Assembly (NCBI GenBank): GCA_008694505.1
Contig: VZDJ01000056.1
Location: 2,298,461-2,362,460, forward strand
Direction: 5' to 3'
DNA length: 64,000 bases
From: Cyanoderma ruficeps
Taxonomy: Eukaryota > Chordata > Aves > Passeriformes > Timaliidae
Position 1 is the first letter of the stretch, and every line of letters starts with the position of its first letter. The notes under the pieces are model-generated. The model was given only the letters and a program-made list of their open reading frames with translations, ran no database searches and was not told the origin of the DNA. Shown in pieces: positions 13,201 through 26,740 of the stretch. The position numbers and the translations under genes were made by a program.

Positions 13201-16200
13201 AAATGATTTAGCTCCTTTAGCAGTTTTCTCCTTGCCAGACTATCTGCAAGCAGATTATGAGTTTTATTAGAGAGTTGATTACTTGCAGTTTCACAACTGT
13301 TCAAACTATAGTCAGCACTGCCAAATTCAAATGCTGCTCCATCTATGAATGGCTCTTACTTGCAATGAGTAAGACCTGTTTCTGATTTACTGCTCATACA
13401 AGTGGTCATCCATGTTGTACAGTTTTGTTTCTACTGCTGGGATGGATGGAAGGGTCATATTAAAAGGAAAGGAACCCTTTTATTCAAAAATTGTCTGTAA
13501 GCATGTGAAAGTGCTCCACTAATCCATTGTGTGTGTAATAAATAGGAACCATTGAAAAAATCTTGAAGCACACTTCCAGGAGGAATACTCCCAGATACTT
13601 AACACCACCAGTATCTCTGAAGCTCATTTATCCCCACTAATATTCTTGAAATAAACACTCAAGTGCTCATGAATAAACGGATCCTTTCTGAGTGATGTGA
13701 ATCCATTTGTGGCTATACATTATTCCCAATGAATACTGTAATTCACTCTAATTTATACCAGAAAGGGGAAATTGATGGAGGAAATAATGAGGTTTGGGGT
13801 AATGTAAGCACATCTCCACAGTCTCATGAAAGACATCTTCAGGCTGGAAAGTTTTTTCTGAAGGTGAGTTGCCCCTGGGTGACACGAGGCTGAAGATGTT
13901 GTGGTGTTTGTGTCCATCACATAGGAGGTTGTTAGTGTTTATAGATATAGATGTTGGTGATGAACCAATCTGGTGGCAGCCAAGCTGGGCAACAGGAGGT
14001 GACATCTCATGGCCATACACTTCTGGGGACATCTTCACATCCCTCGAGGAGCTGTGGATGCCTAGAGGTGGGATAATACCACTTCTTTTGTGGCGCTCAG
14101 CAAGCATTCAGTGCCAAGTCTGGCTGTAGCCTTCTGCTTTCCTGTTCCACGTGAGGTGAAGGGAACCCCACTGAGGCAATATGGCAATGTAAAATCATCT
14201 GGTTTCTTCTTCTTACAGAGTCTGTCACACTAAGAACTCTTTTTTCTGCCTCTCCATCAGATGCTTTGAATAAATCAGATTTTCAAAAGAGTTAAATGCT
14301 TTGATTTAGGAATTATAAGAGGAGGGAGATATGAAACCATCTCAGAAGTGACAGCTACTGAACAGCCTAAATCTGACCCATGGCTTTAACCTAAAGTGAA
14401 GCTCACTTCTTTTTGCTGCCTGAGCTCCATATGTGGCAAGTGACAAAAAAAGACACTTTCTATCCATCAGAACCAGAAATTTGAAAGTGCAAAATATTAT
14501 AGCCAGAAAGAATTTCTTCAGACCAACAAACACTTTCCCGCATGGTCGGAAATGCAGTCAGGCTAGGTAAGATAAAAAGGAAGGCAAAGAGTGGATAAGC
14601 ATCAGTCTAATGATAACAATACAATGTTCTCAGATAATAGAAAGATATGACAGCAAACAGTGAAAGGATGAGCAAGATAGTTCAGAGAAGGTGCAGTAAT
14701 ATATGGGGGATAATACGTCAGGAAAACATCTGCAAAGACAGCAGCTATTTCTGGGCCACATAAAGTCAACTGGCTGCTCTGTAACCAGGATTTTCTTTGG
14801 GCATTTCAAAATGCTTTGCACTTATTTGTAGTAATTCTGAATGTTTTTTCTCCCTAGCTCAATCACAGGAAATCAAGTTGAAAACAGAAAAGACACACAA
14901 TCGCCCAGCTTCTGTGCCACAGCATTCCTGTCACATTAACCCTCTTGCCACTGGAAGGGTGTCAACTGTGGCTGTACATTGTAGGTTTCAGCAGGGCTCC
15001 AATCTTGGCAGTGCTGTGCAAGGACAGTGCTGGCCAAAAAACCAGCAGAAGCAGTGAGCTCCACTGGGCAGCTCCCAGTAAATTCACAGTGAAGGATTTA
15101 CTAAAATTGGCTTTTCCCTTTTTCCCGTGCATGGTGTGTTCATTCAAGGTATTTCTCTTCAGTTTTTGCATTTGTGAGAAACTCTACCAAGAACTTCAGC
15201 TCAGTGAATATTCTGGTGGCACCATGCAAAGGTCTATGGGGTGAGGAAGCAATAGACAGTGGAAGATGTAGGAGTTAAAAGGTGTTACTAAAAGTGAAGT
15301 CAATCAATTCCAGGACCCACTTCACCAAATTGATCCATCTTTGGGTTTGTGTTGTTCTCCACTGTGGCTGTTTCTGAGCACCTTTAAATGGAACTTAATA
15401 ACAGAAGTATGGAAGTGTTTAGGCTGCATGGATTTTTTGCCTCTTCCAGGGTGCAAGTCTCTCTTGAGGGTAAGGTTTATATGTTTTTAAGGATGTTCTT
15501 AATTTTTTTCTACCTTTCAGGTACCCAGGCTGTGGGAATAATTTGTGTATCAGGGAGGAATCAGTACAACAAAAATCATTCTTGTACTGGAAAAACATTT
15601 TACTTCCCTTCCAAGCTCCAATCAACCATTTATAAAAACAACATTGAATTGTAACATGAACTTGTATGAGCTGTGATGGGGCAATGCTAATTTCCCAATT
15701 TCCATCATGCAGGGAGAGACAGGGGGGATTGCAATTTCATGCACATGTTAAAATGCTAAGGCATAGGCCTGGCAGCTAGACCTGAAAACCACATGGGGAA
15801 GGGGCAGGGGAGAAAAGAAGCAGCTGTTGACAGGCTCTTGTCCTGCTTTCTCTGCTTTTTATTTTTGGAGTACATTGGGATAGCTTTCGATGTTTGCTCT
15901 GCTGACACATGTTGGCTGCCCAGGGTACCAGTAATAGGCCCCTGTGGGAGGTGTATAATTGAGATATACAGGCAGTCTGCATATTAACACTAAGCACTTG
16001 TCCTGCTTTGAAAAAAGGCCAAAATAATCCCTCTCCCCTTGCTCTTCCTTTCCTGCCTCTTGCCTCTGGGCAACTGCCAGGACTGATTTGCTGGAAGGCA
16101 GCTGGAGGTTGGGGCAGGTGGCACTGAGCTGCTGGGGTGACACAGTCGGGGGCCTAAAGGGGCAGTAGGCTGCCCGAGGGAGCTGAGACAATGGTAAAAG

Positions 16201-19200
16201 CATCCAGTTGCTGGAATGACAGTTTAGTATCATATGCCAGTTAATGCCATACTTACAGGAATTTTACAGTTTGATGGAAGAAGACCCCAAATCCTGAAGC
16301 GGGTTTCCCTTCCCTCTTTTCACTAACCTACTTTTTCTACTGACCAAAGGCATGTGTCATTTTTCCCCATCACCCAGTGAAGCCCCTCCTTTTTTCCCCA
16401 CTCACTTCCTAACTTGTTTTTCTCCCGTGCTCTCATCCCATTCCTGACACGTGGGCTTTGCTTCTAGGGCGGTGTCATAATTTTCCTGGGCTTTGACCCA
16501 TTTATGTTGTCCAGGTTCCACACTTGTACACATGCTAATCCTTCTGGACAAGAAGAACCTCATATTAACAAGACATTATTGCTGTTGCAAGGCCAGCTGG
16601 GAGATGGAGAGGAGCAGAAAATGCAGAACAGCTGCATGGAGACAGGGCAGTGAGGAGGAATTTATGCCATAACCAGATGCCTTGGAATCAGCATTCTGAG
16701 TTGAAGCTTAAAGTTTAGGCGGAGGTTTGGGGAACTTTAGTCAATGTCAGCTTATCCATGGATTTGTCAAAAGTTGGATGCTGCCTTGCCAGTGCCTGTC
16801 TCCTATCCAGTACTATTTTAACAATCTTTTGATCAAGTAATGTGCTCTAGGGCATCACAGCTTGTCTGGGCACAGCTCTTTGCTGAGGATTGGTGTTCTC
16901 ACATTGGAATTATTCAAACTGTGGGACCCAGGAGTCCCCCCAGCTCCCTGGGAAGCTCAGTCTGTAAAGGTATATGGACAAGGAGGAAACCAGCATTGTG
17001 TGCCCTAAACAGTCCCCTGTTCTGGGTGAGTGGGAAGTCAGGACTGGAGGGACACAGAGCTCAGTGCCCATCCCCAGGGCACGAGAACAGTCACTGCTCA
17101 ATGTTATAAGACTCGAATATTCAGCTCTTTGTCCTCCAAATTCTCTTTTTGTCTGCTTTCTAGAGAACTGGCTTCCAGTTCCAATTTGCTTTTGACATTT
17201 CCTTCACCATTTCCATCTTCTGTCAAGCAAGACTAGAGTTGTTTTACGCAGTTTTCAATGTCTCAGAGTCCAAGATGAATTTAAATCTGTAGCTGTATTA
17301 AGTTGGTGTCTTTGTGGGGTTTTTTTTGACTGTGTTTGCCAACCTCTATGCTTCTCTGTGTGCAGGGGCTGGCGTTAAACCAAACCTCCGTTCCAAACCC
17401 ACTCTGAGTTCATATCTGAGCCATGAGGTCCAAATCAGGATCCAGTCCTCAACATTGTAGAGTTTCAATAAGAGATTGCCCAAAATGCCAGGCTGGGTGA
17501 AATCTGTATTCCAGCATTGCATCTGAATCTCATCTCAAGGGAGAAAAAAACAAAGCAAAGCAACATCTTGTTTCTTGTAAAAATCTCTTGCAAGGATTAA
17601 AAACAGTGATGCCTTCCAGGTACCCTAAAACTATTTCTGCTTGGCAATGGTTCTCTGTGCAGCCTTTCATTTAATATCACAGCTCCTGCCTTCCTTCCTT
17701 CAGCAGCCTGATTCAGAACTGTAATCATCTGTGAAATCACAGTGCATGTTTTTATGCCCACCTTGTGTTTTCTAAGATCTGCCCAGGGTGCTTAAAAACA
17801 GTCCTGACTCCTGTGCTCAGCCTCCTCTCCCAGTTCTAATGAGCAGCTGCAGTGACGGTGGGTTCCTCCTGTGGGCTGGCTGCTCTTGCCTGGCCTGTTC
17901 AGAGAACTCTCTGGCTTGGCAGGACTTTTGCCAGCAATGAAAATGCATGAAGAAGATGAGCAGCTTGGTGAGGTCATTTCTGATTGGGTTCTGCCTGCTG
18001 CTACAGCGGCTGCTGCTGCTTTCAACGCAGCCTGACAGAATCCTTTGGCTCCTGTACTCCTTCTTGCTCCTTTAATCTGCAAATTAAAACAGGAAAACGG
18101 TGCAAGAGGGTGAGCACGGACCTTCAAAGAAATCGAGGGATCTTTGGATGTGCTTGGCTGTGCAGGGTACTTTGTCCCCATCCAAGGGGCTGAAAGGTGT
18201 CCTTTTGCATTGGCAGTTCATGCCAGTCATGGTGTTTGATGTTTTTAAGAGCTACAGAAGCTTCAAGGCAGTGCTGGCTATTTGTTCTGTGGGGCTGCTG
18301 GGTCTCCCTGGGCTTGTGGCAGTGACACAGTAGGATTGTTTCAATGCAGTCTTGTCTCTTCCCACACACCTAGCAGGATTCCTTTGCCCAGCCTTGGATG
18401 AAATCATCCTTTATATTCACCCTTCTGATGTCTGGAGATGTGTTTTGTTACACTCTTCCCAAAACCTCTCTCTTCTTTCAAATCCTTGCTTCTACTTTCT
18501 AGATTTCTGAGCACTGCAGCATCTCCCTAGGGTGCTGCTCCCATGGCCCTTGAGCAGACATCCAGGATGCTTAGGTTTCATTCACCTTGCCAGAAGTGCA
18601 CAGCAAAGGCCCTCAAATAGCTTCTTCCAGAGCAATTCCCCTTGGGAGACAAAGGATCAGTTAGTAGCCTTATCCCTCAGGATGCCACAGTGTGTGGGAG
18701 ATGGGCTCTATTAGAATTTTGCTTTAGCCACAGGGACCTTAATTTGAGACTGGGTACTGTGAACCCACATATCACATCACAGGGCTGCAACAGCCTTGCT
18801 GAAAAGCTCCGTGTGTTGTGTCTGCAGCCACCTGACTCTCCCTAACCACCTGCACTAGCTCTCAGAGAGCAGCTGGCTTTCCCTGCTCTCTGGGGCGAAA
18901 GCAACTCCTTGACCATAAAGTGGAAAGAACACAAATTTTATTGAGAGACTACTGAGGCTTCCTTCCAAATGCACTGTCTTTGCTGCTTTGGAGTGTTCCT
19001 GCTCCTCAAGGGCTCTCGGTGCTCACTGATAGCTACTTACCAACTTCCTTGGACTCTGACGGCTCCCACCTCAGCCTTAGATAAACAGCTGTTTCTTCTG
19101 ATTCTGGCCCCAGTCTGGGGATTGCCAGAGCAGGTATTCCTCCAGGGTCTTCCCATTCAAATTAAGCCTAAATGTGCTTAAGTCTCTCTTGTGGTATTCC

Positions 19201-22200
19201 TGTTCTTCTTTGCTCTCAGTCTTTACCTCCTTAGAATGCCTGCCAATGTCTTCAGGCACCTCCTCATGTTCCGAGCAGCTCTGGCTCTGAGCCATGCTGT
19301 AGGCTAGCCTGACAACGCTTCCAGCAAAGTGGCTTCTTATCCTCCCTCACGGATTACAATGAGCAGCCCCATCTTGCCCAGGCCCATCCCCTGCCTCCCT
19401 TCCACCCCATCGTTGTTGGGATAGGATAGAACCTGCCTAAAGGCGTGGCTGTAGAGATCTGAGACCATCTCATGGTCCCTGCTTCATGCTGCTTGCTGCC
19501 TGAGCTTGTCCTTGCTTCTCACCCCTCTCTCCTCCATGTGTTCTGGCTTCTTCAGCAACTGATGGGGAGTGACAAGAGGCTACAAAGCTGTCAGTGGCAT
19601 GAAGAAAGTGGGAGGGATAACTCCCTCCCTTGAACGCTAAATATCCTCAAGACCGTGAAATGGAACTAACAGGAGCCAGGCTCAAAGCCAACAAAAAAAC
19701 CCTGGTGTATTCTTCATACAACAGGTTGTTTGACAGTGGAGCTCCTTGTTAAGGGATATTGTGGTTACTATCAGCAAGGTGGCCTTCAGGAGAACAAGGG
19801 CACAGCAGCATCCAGCTCAAGATAACCCCAGGGTGAAAATGGCTGGGGCGCTCTTAAGGGGACAGGTCACCTTGCTCTTCCTGTACTTATTGTTCCCTAA
19901 GCATCTCCTTATTGCCACTGATAGAAAATCAGGTGTTGGCCTAGGGGGAATGGAGCCAATCCTAGGCATCATCTCAGCACCCTGAAATGCTGAAGATACT
20001 GCCACTGTCACAGCACATCTTTATGAAGCGGTAATTCTGAAAAAGCAACCTGCACTGTAGAAACCGAGTATAATAAGAATAATAGTCTTTCTACTTGCCC
20101 TGGAACAGACTTGTCCAAATCTGACCTGCAGAGAGTCCCCAGTCCCAACTTGTCCCACCCTTACCCAGTTTCCAACAGCAGCTTGTGGTCAGGGGGACTG
20201 TGCGCAGCCCAGGGAGCACTGGACTTTGAGCAGTTGAACAGCAGTGAGAAGGCAGTACAGCAATGCAGCATTTCTCCTAGAAAAAGACACATTTGCACGT
20301 TAAGAAGAAAAAAAACCCTCTAAGTCTAAATGTAGCAGTGCCATCTGCTGACCTATGCAACAGCAGGAACACAAACCTCGACAAGTCAGTACCTAGGGAA
20401 GGAGTGCATCCATCCTTTCCTTCGTAGCTAGTGTCAACAGCCTAATCCTTGCAAAATACCCATGGATTTGGGGTTGTGGCTCCAGGAGCTCTCTCATCAG
20501 GGCATAAGATGGGTCACAACCTCAGCTGGTGGAGAATCCAGGGCTCTCTTCAAAGAGCATGTAATTTATGGCAGACAATGCTGTGTTCCCCTGAATGTGT
20601 AGCTGTAGCCCTACATGCTGCAGCACTAAGAAAATCCCTATCAGCTCTGTGACCTTAAAAAGTGAAGTGACTTACACCCTGAGACTTGTCCTGAGAGCCT
20701 TGTGGTGTTTAATTTAGAGATTGCATTTTCTTAGCGGTTTTCTTCAGATAGACCAAGGTTTTCTTTCTTTGTTGTAGCTGCAGGTCAGTGTTTTAAGACT
20801 GATGCTGAGAGAAGGTGCCAGCAAGATCTGGCTTGTGAGCACAGAGCAGCTTCTAATGCTGACCATCACACATTAAGCAGTGTGGGGTAGAAATATGACC
20901 TGCAGCATCCCTCTGCCCATCTTCACAGGAGGGAAGAAACCTCCCTTAGGCTGGAGACAGATGAGAAATCTGTCAGCTGGCAGTGACAGCTGGTATCTGC
21001 CATCTCTCCAATGGCCAGTGGTGATCCCCAATCTCTCAGGACCTTGAAAATCCTTTAGCTTGTGCAAAACCTGATCAAGACCTTTGCCATCTCTTCAATT
21101 CCATCAGATGAGCTGATTTTTCCATGCTACCAGATCTTTCCATAATTATTTTCCTCCTGCTTGAATGATTGTTTTGCTTTGTTTTTCAGAAAAGGTTCCC
21201 TTTTGTGGGCAGAAGCTGAGACGATAACTATGAATCAGGGAGAAGGATCTGCCCTCCTGCTCCCAAACCCTGAGTGTTTTATTGCTTTGAGTCTTTGTTG
21301 TGGATAACAGGAGTGGAAGACAGCTGGCTTACTTCCATTTCTATGGCATACTCATCATTTTAGGTCCATCAGGAAACCAGAAGCAGGTGCAGACAAAACT
21401 GACACCTGTCAATCATTTGCTCTTACTTTAATGAAACATGCACAGGCTGTCACTGAGTGTATTCCTGCTGTTTTATGGGTTCTTTGCTCCAAGAATCTCT
21501 GGCCGCGCAGGAGAACTGCTGTAGCACAGGAGAGAGTACCATGGCTAGGTGTCTTGCTGGAACAGTGAAACACCAAGCAACTCTGGAAGAAGCACTTTTT
21601 AGGGTTTCCCAGGCCAAATCTCTTGTTCTGGGTAAACTCATCATCCACCTAAAGCAGAGGCCAAGACTAGAGTGCAGATATCCTTGTTCTGTCTCTTACT
21701 GCCATGTTAAAGATTGGCAAATTCAGACTAACTTGTGTTCACAGAATCACAGAATTAACTAGGTTGGACTAGGTAGGTCCAGCCTATGAGGTTGGTAGCT
21801 TCCTGACCTTAGCCTCCTTCTCTTCAGCCTCCTGTCACCAACCTGCACCTTTCCTCAGCCCCAGCACTGGCAGACTGTGCTGTGTTTGATTGGAAACACA
21901 ACCAATGTAAAGCCCTACAGCCTCTGCTCCCCATTTGCACCCCTGGGTTGATGTTGACACCCCCTCCTTTCCCCCTGCCCATGGGCACAGCACTATTTGC
22001 CTGCATCTCACTTCCCTGAGATGGTGGCTTTGTCCTGCTGCCCTTTTCATTAAAAAAGACATTTGGACAGGTCTTTATGGAAAGTCCTTTATAAATTATC
22101 ACAGAGGTGCCCACAACAGACTAGCCACATCAATGTTCTTCCCTACACTAACCAGCCATAAAAAAGTCTCTGAAGGGTATTTTCTAATCCACTCCAATAA

Positions 22201-22480
22201 GAGACTCCACTAGAGGTGACAAAGCTTTGTTCATTTGCTCTCACAAAAGGAGCCCAGGACATCTTCATCAGCCATAGGAAAGAGTAACTTTTCCTCCTGG
22301 GTCTGAGAACTGCAGACAAGACAGGAGAGAACCTCCCCCACACACCTCCCCATGGCCCCAGGCTCTGTTCATGCTGCCTGCCTGCCTTGATGGAGGATGC
22401 TGAGGCTTCCTCTGCTGGAATGGTGGCCCTCCTTCCCGGGAACTGGGAACAGCACTGCTGGAGCATCAGCTTTGATTTTC
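10270..22480. other. Long gene-free stretch
   Basis: No gene is recognised in these 12 kb. Open frames of 184 codons (10278-10832, minus, TTG start) and 160 codons (11862-12344, plus, TTG start) have dense frames on the opposite strand and no family resemblance. A patch at 12740-12810 has an OTX/bicoid-type TAATCC (12756-12761) and a TGAGTCA (12773-12779). A CATCACC/GGTGATG inverted repeat lies at 12401-12417. A possible MIR scrap lies near 20640-20690 and a CR1 tail scrap at 21739-21790. The rest is unremarkable unique DNA. Confidence 0.55.
21739..21790 (-). mobile_element. Probable CR1 LINE 3'-end fragment
   Basis: The plus strand reads TCACAGAATCACAGAATT followed by AGGTTGGA, the reverse complement of the CR1 3' terminus with its octamer repeats and the conserved segment just inside it. 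Similarity fades after about 50 bases. If correct, this is a heavily 5'-truncated minus-strand copy. The match is short, so the call is moderate. Confidence 0.5.
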
Positions 22481-22745
22481 ATTGCCAGTCTGGTTCATTA
22501 CTGATCGGGTAATGACTGACAATAGGCCAATCAGATCTCCAATATCACTATGTCAGCTTCATAATTAATAGTACCGCAAACTAAGCTTATTGTGATTTAA
22601 TTAGTAATGCTGTAATAATGCTACCGCCTGGGCTTAAGGTTACTAATTTATATAAATAGCTATGTTAATGTTTTGAAGCACCAAGTATTAATTGCATCAG
22701 TCTCGGTGTTAGACTTCGGTTGCCTAATGGCATCTGCAAAACTCC
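22480..22745. promoter_or_regulatory. Candidate conserved developmental enhancer
   Basis: This is the most enhancer-like segment in the window. It is AT-rich, repeat-free and without a reading frame. It packs TAATTA at 22562-22567 and 22598-22603, another TTAATT near 22688, CCAATCA (PBX/NF-Y type) at 22527-22533, and TGACA (MEIS/TGIF type) at 22518-22522 with its reverse TGTCA at 22551-22555. Homeodomain plus TALE combinations typify vertebrate conserved non-coding elements around HOX, IRX, MEIS and similar genes. The flanks change sharply in composition, with C/T-rich sequence after 22900. Function and target are inferred; the target gene is not visible here. Confidence 0.5.
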
Positions 22746-23546
22746 ACAACTCTTGGTGTTGTAGGGGGGAAAAAAATGTTTTTGATCTTTTGCTTGTTTT
22801 TAACTAGGCAAGATGCAGCCATGGACAAGACTGGAGGGATTTGGGTAATATGGGCCAGGGAGCAGTATTTGAGATTCAAATCCCTTTTTACTTGGATTTG
22901 TTATTTTTCGTTTTCCTTTCCACCACGAGCATCTCCCCCTCCCTTTCCCTCTCCTCCCTCCTTCCTCTTAAATATATAAATAAATCTGAGCTGCTTGCAT
23001 CGACAGTTCCAATTTGCCACAATTGGAAGTTGCACACATGAGAGATCTCTGTGCAGCCAGCTCGCATTTTATTTTCAAATCTAGAATTAAAAGGAAAGAA
23101 GGGGGGGAAAAAAAGGGCCATGGGAGCACAAGGAGGATTTGCATACATCAGAGCTCTACATGAGCTAGGGACGAAGCTCTTTCTTTGGGTTTAAATAAAC
23201 TACTAGAGGGAAAAGGGAACAAGAAAAAAGGAAAATTGAGTGACAAAAAGTCTTGACCCTTTCTATGGCTTGATGGAGGCTCATCTGTCTGCAGTGGGAC
23301 TAGTGACAGGTCCCTCAGATGGACTAGCAAGAAATATCTGAGGTGGAGGGAAGATGTGGGGGTTTATCCAAACACAGACTCCCAGGCCAACACGATCGCT
23401 TCCAAAAGTGATGACTCTTTCCTCCCATTTGCAAAACAAGGGACAGAGATCCTGAAAAGTCCTGGAACTAGCATCAAAATCTACGGCAAATACCACTGCT
23501 AAGTAGTCTGAGGTAACTGAAATGAACGGCATTTCTAATTGTGCTC

Positions 23547-23572
23547 CAGCTATGACTGAGTCAGCTATGACT
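23547..23572. promoter_or_regulatory. Direct repeat flanking an AP-1/Maf-type site
   Basis: The 11-mer CAGCTATGACT occurs at 23547-23557 and again at 23562-23572, 15 bases apart. The junction creates TGAGTCA at 23557-23563, extended to TGAGTCAGC, the half MARE plus TRE bound by Maf/AP-1 bZIP proteins. The surrounding 23370-23600 is CpG-containing, repeat-free and enhancer-like. Binding is inferred from the motif only. Confidence 0.35.
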
Positions 23573-24254
23573 CTAAGAAGCAGAGTCTGTGATAAATATA
23601 ACTTGGCTGAATGCAAGAATTTAGATCTTGCATTAGATATTGAATTCATTACCTCTATATGTGTCTATATCCAGAGGCTGTATGTGCCCTTATCTCATCT
23701 GTATCCAAAATGCTCTTAGTTTCACTGATGCTGACATTTAACTCTTGAAATACTTCCTCTCTTTTTGAAGGAGACCCATGAGCAAGCCGAGCCATGCAGG
23801 AACATCACAAAGATGTGATGATGCTAGGAATAGGACCCTCTTTGGGGAAAATCAGTTTGCGTAAGTCATGAAATATAGATTTGTTCATTTTAAATGCATT
23901 TTTCTTGCTTTTTCCTCCTTGCAAAATTCAGGCCAGCTGGTGGGATTGACAGTAATGACTCCCAGTGAGCTGGACTCTAATCAGCTCAGCTGGAATAGAC
24001 TGAAGGACTTTTGGAAATCTAAACCACTCCAGCAAAATGGATTTATCTTCTCAATTAGTCACAGATGCTAGTGGGATCCACCAGGTGCACTTCCCAATAG
24101 CCCCATGTGGCATAGCCTGTAGAAATCTTCCATTGCTGCAACCCAGTCATGACTTCTGTCTTCTCCAGAAAAATGTATTCAGAAATGAGGAGGAAAATAC
24201 ATATTTCCAGGTTTTCGGTGTAGTAAGTGATTAGATTTCCTTTTGCTAGTTCAC

Positions 24255-24330
24255 ATTGGTTGGGGTTTGAAATCCCCACCTGTGTGAGAAGGTCGTCAAA
24301 TGCCTTGGCCAACACAACCAACTCAGCACT
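24255..24330 (-). mobile_element. Possible tRNA-derived SINE head
   Basis: On the minus strand, GTTGGCCAAGGC (A-box-like) is followed about 55 bases later by GGGGATTTCAAACCCC (T-arm/B-box-like: a 5-bp TGGGG/CCCCA stem closing a TTTCAAA-containing loop of eight). The module is about 70 bases, the size of a tRNA. It does not fold as an intact tRNA by eye and has no recognisable isoacceptor, so a decayed tRNA-derived SINE head is more likely than a functional gene. I could not assign it to a named family. Confidence 0.3.
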
Positions 24331-24608
24331 TCATACTGACCTTCATTACCCAGATTAGAAAGAAAACTAGCACACCATATGCCAGACATAAAAGTCTCCG
24401 GCAATTCTCTTTTCAGCACTACACTCCTGAGTTTGGATCCCAGCCAGAGAGTGCTCTTTGAAACTTATAAATTGCTTTCATCTCCCAGACAAGGTAAAAT
24501 CAAATTGGTGTAAGTGATGTCGCATTGTTGATGAAGATGCAGACACAGAGTTAACTCTAGCACAGACTTAGCACACCAGATGAGAAACATCTTAATAGGC
24601 ACAGGTGC

Positions 24609-24624
24609 TTTTTTTTTTTTTTTT
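24609..24624. repeat. Poly-T tract
   Basis: Sixteen T in a row, with no recognisable retroposon body beside it on either strand. Confidence 0.85.
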
Positions 24625-26740
24625 CATTGGCCTTGGGAAAAAAACCCACCCAAACCAAAAACCACTGCAGCTTCTGAAAGCTGCAGTAACATTAAAGGAA
24701 AAGGGTCTTTCTTCATGAAGGGTCTGTGCCCGAGTTGTGCAGCCTTCCCAGCATGCCCATGAATGGTGAGGCATGAATTGGGACACGTGGCAGTTTATAA
24801 ATGGTGGTGCTATGCATGTGTCTTAAAGTCCTTTGCTTTTGATGTATTTATGGCCACTAATCCCTGGCTGCAATCCCTGCCCAAGCTCTATTTCAATCCC
24901 CTGCCCATACAGGACTCATTTTATCAGGTTTTCCCATCCATAGTTGAAACGATAATTGACTGTTACAAGTCTGTTGGCTCCGGAATTCAGTCCTTGGATG
25001 CAGTGTTCCTCACCCAGAGACAGGGATGGCTTAGCTGAAAGCAATTGGGTTTGCTTTCCTCATTACACTTTTAGTAGACTGAATGGCAGTGTTTCCTTCA
25101 TTCCTGTTTTTTGTGATGCTGTACCTGTAGGGTTTACTTTCCCCTGCTTCTTCAGCCCTTTCTGAAGAGTCTAGGGTGTTCCCTGGAGTTATTCTTTATT
25201 CTGCACATGATGCATCTGTCCCAAAGGACACCTGGCAAGCCCTCTCTCTCCCACTCCCTTGCCCTACTCTCTCCTCTTTCTGGAGACCCAGAGTTCACTT
25301 GGGGTTCAGAAATTATTCTATGCAGCCTCCATACCTGGGGCAGTCCCAGGTGCTGACATCATACAGGATGATCTTGCCCTACACAGAACGCTCCTGTGCA
25401 GCCCTCATGGACTGCTCCCTTCAGTGGGGAGCTGTGCTCTCTGTACTCAACGTGGCACCAACGCTGTAAATCCAACAAGGACTTGGTGCCACTGAAAATT
25501 CCATCCGTCTGTCAAGTCTGATTGAAATTGGCCAACTGGTTCAAAAGTTATTAAAGGGGAACTGACAGACAGAATGATCATAGAGGAAATCAGGCTGAAA
25601 ATACTAACTTCTTGAGATAGCAACTTTGTTCTTTCATAATTAACAGCATAAAATGCATGTATACTGCTTACCACAGCCTTCCTCCTACCCTTTTACTGCT
25701 GCTTTTCCTTTCCTTGTGCTGCTGTATTTCTAGAGGGCTGGAGATAGGAAGCCACTCCTCTCTTTGCTGAGCTCCAGAAATTCAGCAGGCTTTGCAGACT
25801 GGAGGGAGGGATCTGTGTTTTGTATCTCAAAAAGAAGAGTAAATTACCAGGCTATCCTAGCACTTGTACCAAGGGTATTTGTTCAGACATTTTCTCCAGG
25901 GAATGGGAATTTGCATCACCCGGTGAAACAGAAATATCCCTCCCTCCACATAGCTTACATTTACACAGTGCACCTGGCCTTGCTGCTGTGGGAAATAACC
26001 TGAACTAATGACTAAGGGACACATAGCTCCCAGCTGGAGGCAGTTTGTAGTGCCGCATGAGTTTCACCGAGGAGGATGAGGAACCAAGAGGTCGGGACTC
26101 TGTGCCCTTCCACGTGTACATTGCATTGATCAGTGTAGTTTGGGGCACAAGGGACATCAGGAGAGGAGGGGACCGGCCGTGCATTGCCCTCCTTCCCTCC
26201 ATCAGTACCAGTCCCATATGTTTTTCAACCATATTTTTCCAGCAGAATAATTCTGTGGACAATAGAAATGCCATCTATTCCTATAATGTGGGAGAGGGTA
26301 TGTGGAGGGGCTGGTGGAACAGGAGAACATGGGGACAGCAGGAAGAAGAGGAAAGAGGGAGAGATGGAGGGAGAGCACATGCAGAAACACTGTAAAAAGC
26401 AGTAAGTTCCTCTTCATATTGGCACAGCAATGTTTGCAGCATGGCTTAGCATGCCTCCTCCTGTTAAATAAATATTGTGACAGTTCTAATCCTAGTGAGC
26501 AGGGACGTAACCAGAACTTGGATTTTCACTGAGGGCAAACAGTAATGGGTAAACTTTAAGTATTTCAAATAAGACTCTAATTTAGATCTATGAAGACAGC
26601 ACTGTTTGTTAAATAAATATCAAGCTCATCTGGTACCAGGCCAGTTGTTGTGCTTAAGCAAGATATATCTAGCTAGTGGTTATTTAACTGAATGATGGGT
26701 GAATAAGCCCATTCAGGTTGCAAAATGTTTTCTAATTGGC

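Noticed and set aside
20640..20690. Possible MIR scrap (CTCTGTGACCTTAAAAAGTG and following)
   Set aside because: Only a few words match MIR and the diagnostic CCTCAGTTTCC is missing; too weak to list.
24055..24321. 88-codon minus-strand frame containing AKAFDDLL, reminiscent of a reverse-transcriptase KAFD motif
   Set aside because: No other reverse-transcriptase motifs follow, and the same bases are better explained as a tRNA-like module.
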